From the NCBI GenBank assembly GCA_036936605.1, contig JAUPFV010000001.1, positions 151,404,187-151,468,186 on the forward strand: DNA of 64,000 nucleotides. Reading direction: 5' to 3'. Positions within the stretch are counted from its first letter, which is position 1, and each line of letters opens with the position of its first letter. This DNA comes from Limnanthes douglasii subsp. nivea. Taxonomy: Eukaryota; Streptophyta; Magnoliopsida; Brassicales; Limnanthaceae. The translations under genes were made by a program, and so were the position numbers. Below the pieces are notes generated by a model. The model ran no database searches. It saw nothing but the letters and a program-made list of their open reading frames with translations, and was not told the DNA's origin. Of this stretch, positions 58,246 through 64,000 are shown in pieces.

Positions 58246-58591
58246 TGATGTAGCCCAGAAAGTCCAAACAAAAGCCTTTTTAATTTTATTTTATTTTATT
58301 CAAATATCTTATGTATATAAATCAAATCTAATTATATTAAGATTTGATTTTATTCTATTTTATTTTATTTTAAAATATTTATTTTATTTCCTTGTATTAT
58401 AATTTAGGGTTTTGAGAAACTATTATATAAAGCCTCATATGCCTTAAGTTATTTGAAGTTTTTGGAATAATATATTTTTTATCTCTGAAAATTTCAGTCT
58501 TTGTTACCCTTAGATTAGGGTTTCATCATGTTACCCTTGAATTAGGGTTTCATCTATCGTTGCTTCTTCTTCTACTTCCACCGCGTCATCA
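58246..58591 (+). repeat. 5' LTR of E2
   Basis: Starts TGATGTAGCCC. TATATAAAGCC near 58425 is a TATA box like that of the E1 LTR. It carries TTAGGGTTTCATC repeats near 58512-58556. The first part lacks the segment (ACTGGTTTCT...CGACGAG) present in the 3' LTR. Confidence 0.7.
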
Positions 58592-58594
58592 GTT

Positions 58595-58607
58595 TGGTAT
58601 CAGAGCC
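58595..58607 (+). other. Primer binding site of E2
   Basis: TGGTATCAGAGCC, the standard complement to the 3' end of initiator tRNA-Met. Confidence 0.92.
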
Positions 58608-58621
58608 AGAGTTCCTACGGC

Positions 58622-59905
58622 GTGGGTAACGACGGTATGCCGCCAAAGCGATCTTTTCGGGGGAAGTCCACTCTTCCAATCACTGAATCGGTCGACCGTG
58701 ATGAATTTGATCAGTTCCGATCGCAGATAGATGAATGGATGAATTCGATGCGACATCAAATGAAGAAAACAATAGAAGATATTGAAAGGTTGACCACCAC
58801 CGGATTTCAAACTCCAACCATAAATTCAAAGGCGAAAGTCTTTTTCACAGGATCCAACCAGAACCACAACTACAATTTGGAAAAATCAAAGGGGAAGAAG
58901 ATCCATCAAGTAGTTGTTGGTGACATGGAGGGTTCGCCGATACTCGACCATCCACTCTTTGCTGAGTATGAGGCTGACTACCAGGGTGAATTTTCTGATG
59001 AAACTTGGTCGGAATTGGGAGATCCAATTTATGATGTCTACGACGATGAGATTGAAAAGAAGAGCGTTGATGTTAAAGAATGGGATAATGAAGATCAAAT
59101 TAATGTTAAGGAGAAACTTGTAGATCAAGAAATTTTCTCAGACTTCAGTACACCATACTACATCACTCCAAATATTTTGTTGAAAAAGGACTACGAAGCA
59201 GTAGCTTTTATCGTGGAGATGCGTCTTCCAGGTATTTTCGGTTATCCTACAATGGAACCCTTGTTTTGGTTCTCTGTGGATGCATATTATCGTGTCGTGA
59301 AAATACAAGATGATATTTTTGTATATGATATTATGAAGAGATTGCTAGAAGAAAATATTAGTGTTTTAATGGATAAAAGGTTAGGTTTTGTAATAGAACC
59401 TGGAGGAGTTTTGGGTGATGGTTGGGGAAATAAAAGAAACAATAAAAAGTTAAAAGTAGAAGATTGCAATGTTTTGAATCTGCTGGTAGACATATACTCT
59501 GCAGAACTTGAGAAACCATTTACTATTCAACAAAGAGGAATTGTTCCTTTCTGTAAGGGTTTTGATGTGATACAACAAGCACAGTCTGAAAGTGAAAAGA
59601 CAACAACTCTTTACACGCGCAAGGGTGCTGTTGTGCTTAGTAAATGTGTTGAAAAGGCAGACATAGAACAAGTGTGTGGATTATATCTTGTTATCGCTGA
59701 CCACAGTAATGCCGATGGCATGGCACAGATGGACAAAGCTGAGAAACCACTTCTTGACAAGAGCTGCAACATTCATATTCTCACATCTCACACCCTTGTG
59801 CTGGTACCGGTTGATTTCAGCGGTGAATACACCAATATTTTTGCAATTCTGTCAATGTTTCAGCGTTCCGAATTCGAGGTCGAATTCTTCCCAACCGGAG
59901 AATGA
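58622..59905 (+). CDS. Gag-N-terminus-derived ORF with variable cargo (E2 ORF)
   Basis: 427 residues, uninterrupted. Residues 1-60 look like the N-terminal part of a gypsy gag (PPKRSFRG, then a probable helix [20 protein letters not shown]). 100-140 carries the acidic module shared with E1 ([26 protein letters not shown]); YITPNIL near 178 echoes WITPEKI of E1. About 190-410 is cargo that I do not recognise and that has no counterpart in E1 (for example [40 protein letters not shown]). The last residues [17 protein letters not shown] repeat the end of E1, and the stop codon abuts the 3' LTR. The gag core itself is missing, so this copy probably needs both gag and pol from elsewhere. The ORF may be made from the LTR promoter. 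Confidence 0.7.
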   Translation: MGNDGMPPKRSFRGKSTLPITESVDRDEFDQFRSQIDEWMNSMRHQMKKTIEDIERLTTTGFQTPTINSKAKVFFTGSNQNHNYNLEKSKGKKIHQVVVGDMEGSPILDHPLFAEYEADYQGEFSDETWSELGDPIYDVYDDEIEKKSVDVKEWDNEDQINVKEKLVDQEIFSDFSTPYYITPNILLKKDYEAVAFIVEMRLPGIFGYPTMEPLFWFSVDAYYRVVKIQDDIFVYDIMKRLLEENISVLMDKRLGFVIEPGGVLGDGWGNKRNNKKLKVEDCNVLNLLVDIYSAELEKPFTIQQRGIVPFCKGFDVIQQAQSESEKTTTLYTRKGAVVLSKCVEKADIEQVCGLYLVIADHSNADGMAQMDKAEKPLLDKSCNIHILTSHTLVLVPVDFSGEYTNIFAILSMFQRSEFEVEFFPTGE

Positions 59906-60187
59906 TGATGTAGCGTAGACTGCAGACAGACTGGTTTCTCGCTCGGGTATCCAAACTAGGCGAAATTGGTACTCAAATCGAACGTCTCGACGAGCCCAAC
60001 AACTGTCAAAAGCGTGACTATGTCACGAAATTCGGGTTTCAAATTCTACTGTTTAGGGTTCGAAAATCCTATTTTACTATTTTGATATTTTATTTTATTT
60101 TATTTTATTTTAAAATTAATATTTTAATTAGTGAATCAAATCTGATTGCATTCAGATTATATTTGATTTTTATTTTTAATATCTTTA
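59906..60187 (+). repeat. 3' LTR of E2, truncated
   Basis: Begins TGATGTAGCGTAGACTGCAG. The TATA part and end expected from E1 and from the E2 5' LTR are missing because a Mutator-like terminus starts at 60188. Confidence 0.75.
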
Positions 60188-60518
60188 GGGAAATGACACA
60201 CTAAGTACCCTTTTGACAAACCTATTACAACCTAGTGCCCTTTAATGGATTAATGCTTACTAAATACCCATCTCATTAAACATATCCACTTCTAATACCT
60301 TTTCTTTTTTTAATACCAAGATTACCCTCAACCTAGTATATAAGGTTGATTTGTGAAAAAAAGGACCCCTTTTAGCTCCAGCATCTTCTTAATCACTTTT
60401 GAATTTTGAATTTTGAATTTATTAGCCTCCTTTCTCTCTCCTCTCTCCTAAACTTTCAAACAACCCATTTTTCAAGAACGTTTCTTCGTATTCTAAAAAC
60501 TACGGCTGATCATATCAC

Positions 60519-60578
60519 CTCCGGCGACCTTACGTTACCACCGGCGACCTTACGTTACTACCGGCGACCCATCTAGTA
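60519..60578 (+). repeat. 20-bp triplicate in the MULE leader
   Basis: Three head-to-tail units CCGGCGACCTTACGTTACCA, the last diverging after CCGGCGACC. Confidence 0.85.
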
Positions 60579-60785
60579 GCCTTATCGGAGTGTTCCGATC
60601 AACGGCGACTTTCAGAAAACATTTTTAACGTCGTAAGCCTCCTGAGAACTGTTTTGCACCGTGATATCATCCTAGCTCCGATCCTGCTCCTCCTAGCTCC
60701 GATCTCAGCCTCCTAGACCACCGTACACAGCCTCCTAGCTCCGGTTGATAGTTTCGAACTCATAGCCTGTCGTTACATTTTACAG

Positions 60786-61475
60786 GTGAGTAACAGAGTC
60801 GAGTTTTCAGTTTCGAAAACGTTTTTCCTTTTCGAAATCGATTATAACCTCTAATATAACGTGCGTTAATGGTAGGAAACTTATTTCCATCTGCTTCTGC
60901 TCAATCCAAAGTATCCAAACCGGCTCCGATCACATTCCGGTGAGAATTTTCATTCCCACACCTCTGTTTGAACCCTGATATTTATATGGTTCCTCCTTGC
61001 GATTTTACGCCTGCAATTCTATGCTTCAGGTTGCTAGATTACTACATACACCCTGATATGTTAGATTTGTTTGTACATTAAACCTGACTGCATACACCAA
61101 GCTATCTTAGTTTTGTCAGGTTGCTATGTGTGCTGATAAATAAACCATGGCTCCATATACCCTTATAGTTTAGGTACTTGATATTGCTATATGTTTCCAA
61201 CCATCTCCTCTTCCTGCTATCTTACATATAACATGTTCATATATGTGTTTGAAAACAGATTATTATTCCATATACCACGATAGCTTATATATGCCAGTTT
61301 GCTATTTGTGCTGAAAAGTGTCCATGACCGACATACCCTGATAGTTTAGGTATTCCAGTTTGCTATTTGTCCTTAAAATTGACCACCACCGAGATTCCAT
61401 GATATGTTAGGTATAGGATATTGCTATATCTGTTATACTATCAGTAACAGACTAACGAAAAGTCCTATAATTCAG
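60786..61475 (+). other. Probable intron in the MULE 5' leader
   Basis: Donor ACAG|GTGAGTAAC at 60785/60786 and acceptor TATAATTCAG|GG at 61475/61476 lie upstream of the ATG at 61484. The intron holds an array of about 60-bp degenerate units. Confidence 0.55.
61045..61432 (+). repeat. Degenerate tandem array of about 60 bp units
   Basis: Units start near 61050, 61098, 61159, 61277, 61336 and 61397 with CCTGATAGTTTAGGTATTCC, followed by GTTTGCTATTTGTGCTGA-like sequence and ending in ATACC. One interval (61159-61277) is about double length. Confidence 0.75.
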
Positions 61476-61483
61476 GGTACACA

Positions 61484-63746
61484 ATGTCTAGACCAAAAGT
61501 TTGCATTTTCAAACTTGGTACGGAGACAAGTATTGTTCCGCTGTCCGAATTTGTAGGCTTCGAGTCATTTCAACAGTACGTTGAGCAAACATGGCAAGGG
61601 CTTGTTAGAGGCAACTACAGCATAACGTACTCTTGCGGTGCTCAGAGTAATTGTATTTTTAATAAGGAGACCGATTTCATCGGGTTGGAATGTTACCTCG
61701 ATGTTGAGCGTTTGAAGAGTGTGTCATTTCTTATCCAAGAACATGTTGCTGATAAAGGCTCCGCCGTTAAACGTAAACAACCCGTTCAACTGTTCGAAGA
61801 ATCCGATCACATACAACGAACCAGCGGTGAAAGCAGTACCTGTTTGGCCATTACAACCCCGAAAAAAAGACATCTAGCTACAGCGGGATGGGCTGAAGCT
61901 ATCATTGGTGTTGGACAGTCATTTCCAGACGGTGCTCAAGGTCTGAGGTTATCCTTATCACGTTATGCATTAGAGAACGGTTTTGCGTTTAAGTACATGC
62001 ACAATACCTTTAACAAGATCACCGTTTATTGTGTAAACAAAGATTCGGATGGCTGCAAATGGAGGCTTTACGCTTCTGTCGATTGTAAGACCGGTATGAT
62101 GACAATTAAAAGATTCTTCAGTACCCACACGTGCAGTCCCGTGTTCACTAAGAAGAAAAGCCGGCATCTGTCCTCCGATTTGATTGCTGATGAAATTCAC
62201 GATTCTCTACGAAACAGCCATTCTTTAACAGCTAAGACTATACAGTCCACCATCAAGCAAGACTATGGTTTAGACGTTTCATATCGTCTATCTTGGAATG
62301 CGTTGGAGAAGGCCCGTCGCGCTGTGTTTGGAGATAGCAATACCTCTTTCGGATTGCTAAAACCATACTTCAAGAGGCTACATAGTCGTGACATCACTAC
62401 GGACTGTCGCCTGGATTTATCTCCCGGCAATGTTTTCCGTCGCTGTTTTATAGCATTTGGGGCGTGTCTTCAGGGTTTCCATTCGTGCCGCCCTTTGCTG
62501 TACGTTGACGGAACTCACCTGACAGGGAAGCACGGGGGCGTGTTGCTTTCGGCAGTGGCAAAAGATGGAAACAACGGTCAGTAAAGATATGACTCAATAT
62601 ACATTTGATCTGATAAATAAGCATACGTAGTTTGCGATTTAATAACACTGTCTGATAGTTCGTATTATATGCTTTGATATTTTAGTTATTACTGATTGCT
62701 AGCTTGGTATGCTCTGTTTGCTAGATTTGGTTACACAGACTGCGATTTGTTAACTATTACACAAGCGAACAAAACATCGTTCTGTTAATGTAGTTCTGTT
62801 TTTAAACTTATTTTCCATCCCAGGTCTTTTCCCCGTTGCTTTTGGTATATGTGGTAGTGAAGACTCGGACAACTGGTTCTGGTTTCTGGAAACTTTAAAA
62901 CCTCATCTGCTAGGGCGCCAGATAACTTTCATTTCAGACCGCCATGCTGGTATTATTAGCGCTGTCGCAATTCTTTATCCTACTGACTACCACGCTTATT
63001 GCATCTTTCATCTTGTTCAGAACTTGAATAAAGCTCTTGAACACACTAACAGAGTCTACAAACAAGACATGCTAGCGATGTTTAAGAACTGTGCTTATGC
63101 CCCTACGGTCGATCTTTTTAATGAACGTTATGGTCAGTGGTTGCGCCAAGGCGGTAATCGTATTGAAAACTTCGTCAGGAATCTTGCCCCAGAAAAATGG
63201 GCTCAGGCATATGTGAAAGGCAAGCGGTATGGGGCTATGGCATCGACAGCTGTTGAATCGTTCAATGGCCAGATTAAGAAGTTGTGCCATCTGCCTATAG
63301 TCGAATTAATCGACCGGATTAGAGCTCTTCTGATGACTCAAATGTCTCGACGTTTAGGAGAAGGCCAAAGTTGGAACACCCAATTGTGCCCCGAGTTTGA
63401 CAAGATGTTCAAAGATAATGTACAATCCGGTCGGACATGGTTAGTTCGCAAGTCTTCTGCGGCTTATTTTGAGGTTTTATCGGACCCAGTCATGGTTGTC
63501 AACATACTGGATTTCAAATGCACATGCGGCTCTTGGCAGCAAGAATGTTTCCCTTGCGCTCATGCGTTGGCTGTAATTGCATCTATAAACGAAGATCCTA
63601 TGACGTTGGTCGAGCCGTTTTTCACTACACAAAATTTCCTGTCCAGCTATTCATTTAACATACCCGCTATAACGGAGTTTGGTGAATCCATTAGCGCAGA
63701 TTGTGATGGAGAGCCCTTGGTGCTGCCCCCTAACGTTAAAAGATGA
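61484..63746 (+). CDS. MULE transposase (MuDR + MULE DDE + SWIM), C terminus cut by UGA
   Basis: Two exons, 61484-62576 and 62824-63746; the GT-AG intron 62577-62823 restores GG|T with phase kept, giving 671 residues. Exon 1: N-terminal region, then the MuDR DNA-binding domain (FPDGAQGLRLSLSRYALENG, CKWRLYASVD, FFSTHTC). The catalytic DDE core spans the intron: LLYVDGTHLTGKHGG (first D), FISDRHAGIISAV (second D), AVESFNGQIKKL (E). A SWIM zinc finger follows (CTCGSWQQECFPCAHAL, near residue 600). Cuts and inserts the Mutator-like element by recognising its inverted repeats. The UGA at 63744-63746 stops translation just before PGRPRKKRIPSRGE and a CCHC knuckle that remain in frame downstream. 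The catalytic parts look intact. Confidence 0.9.
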
Positions 63747-63867
63747 CCCGGTCGTCCGAGGAAGAAGCGTATTCCATCAAGAGGCGAAATTTCCAGCAGC
63801 CAGTCCCGTTGTGGTCGCTGTTTCAAATCTGGCCATAATAGGAGGTCATGTGATGCTCCGTTCTAAA
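63747..63867 (+). pseudogene. Orphaned C-terminal extension of the MULE transposase
   Basis: In frame after the UGA come 40 codons: PGRPRKKRIPSRGE (AT-hook/basic type) and RCGRCFKSGHNRRSC (CCHC zinc knuckle), ending with TAA at 63865-63867. Relatives of this transposase normally end with such a segment, so this is the cut-off tail of the same protein. Confidence 0.75.
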
Positions 63868-64000
63868 CATTTTTAACCTACTTTTTCGTAACATTTTACA
63901 TATCAAAGATAAGCACTCCTTATCTTTTAACGTCTGTTTTGTACAATTTTAACATTTACATGTTCCAGTTCTGTTTCTTATCCCCTATGATATCTATTCA
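63868..64000. other. MULE 3' sequence up to window edge
   Basis: AT-rich, nothing recognisable. The distal inverted repeat is not reached. Confidence 0.5.

Larger units (their letters stand above)
58246..60187 (+). mobile_element. Gag-only LTR retrotransposon with different cargo (element E2), 3' LTR truncated
   Basis: 5' LTR (58246-58591, TGATGTAGC...TCATCA) and a full Met-tRNA primer site TGGTATCAGAGCC (58595-58607) precede one ORF (58622-59905) that ends exactly at the 3' LTR (from 59906, TGATGTAGCGTAGACTGCAG). The 3' LTR is homologous over its first 100 bp to the LTR of E1 (both with ACTGGTTTCT and GGTACTCAAATCGAA), and the ORFs share a module and end. The 3' LTR breaks off at 60187, where a Mutator-like element begins. 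No pol genes. Confidence 0.85.
60188..64000 (+). mobile_element. Mutator-like DNA transposon (right end outside window)
   Basis: Starts GGGAAATGACACACTAAGTA, a typical plant MULE terminal inverted repeat beginning, exactly where the E2 LTR is cut. It contains a transposase gene with MuDR, MULE and SWIM domains. The right inverted repeat and the 9-11 bp target duplication must lie beyond base 64000, so the left boundary rests on the start motif and on the break in the LTR. Confidence 0.8.

Overview
This window is nuclear DNA of a flowering plant, most likely a eudicot. The signs are AT-rich sequence, two ordinary plant genes (a UBP1/UBP2-type deubiquitinase and a PLATZ zinc-finger gene), and a dense mix of L1-type LINEs with an RNase H tail, Ty1/copia and Ty3/gypsy (Tat lineage) LTR retrotransposons, gag-only LTR elements and a Mutator-like DNA transposon. 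No bacterial, plastid, rRNA or tRNA features were seen. The species cannot be named from the sequence.

Layout. 1-2790: decayed LINE running off the left edge. 3389-4633: an intronless PLATZ gene bounded by a 17-bp direct repeat with an A tract before the right copy, the signature of a processed retrogene. 4985-9089 (minus): an intact two-exon deubiquitinase with a further intron in its 5' leader (about 9114-9479). 9990-13413: 5'-truncated LINE ending in a poly(A) tract. 14390-15310 (minus): Tat gypsy debris. 15727-26208: a 10.5-kb Tat gypsy element with both LTRs, gag, protease, RT, RNase H, a second RNase H-like domain, integrase, a 35-bp minisatellite and an antisense coding-like region. 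26209-35738: mostly unrecognisable AT-rich DNA with a copia scrap and a GC-rich candidate solo LTR. 35739-46890: an old copia element split by a second Tat element (36552 to about 44780), which itself carries an LTR-like insert in gag; the copia RT carries a further insert of about 330 bp. 46900-56280: a pair of diverged LTRs around DNA with no gag-pol of its own (a large non-autonomous retrotransposon). Inside it sits a very young 2,656-bp element (49079-51734, minus). 58246-60187: an older relative of that young element, cut by a Mutator-like element that fills 60188 to the right edge.

The most unusual content is the pair of small, pol-less LTR elements at 49079-51734 and 58246-60187. Each has an initiator-tRNA-Met-type primer binding site, one long ORF that starts with gag-derived sequence, a shared acidic module (motif [16 protein letters not shown]), a middle section that is entirely different between the two (one contains a pentatricopeptide-repeat-like fragment), and a shared end ([11 protein letters not shown]) that overlaps the polypurine tract and runs straight into the 3' LTR. 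This looks like a non-autonomous retrotransposon family that carries interchangeable, probably host-derived cargo in frame between fixed ends, using another element's reverse transcriptase and integrase. Other notable items are the PLATZ retrogene, minisatellites at the same position in both Tat elements, antisense reading in both Tat 3' regions, and a single UGA that removes the C-terminal basic and CCHC region of an otherwise intact MULE transposase.
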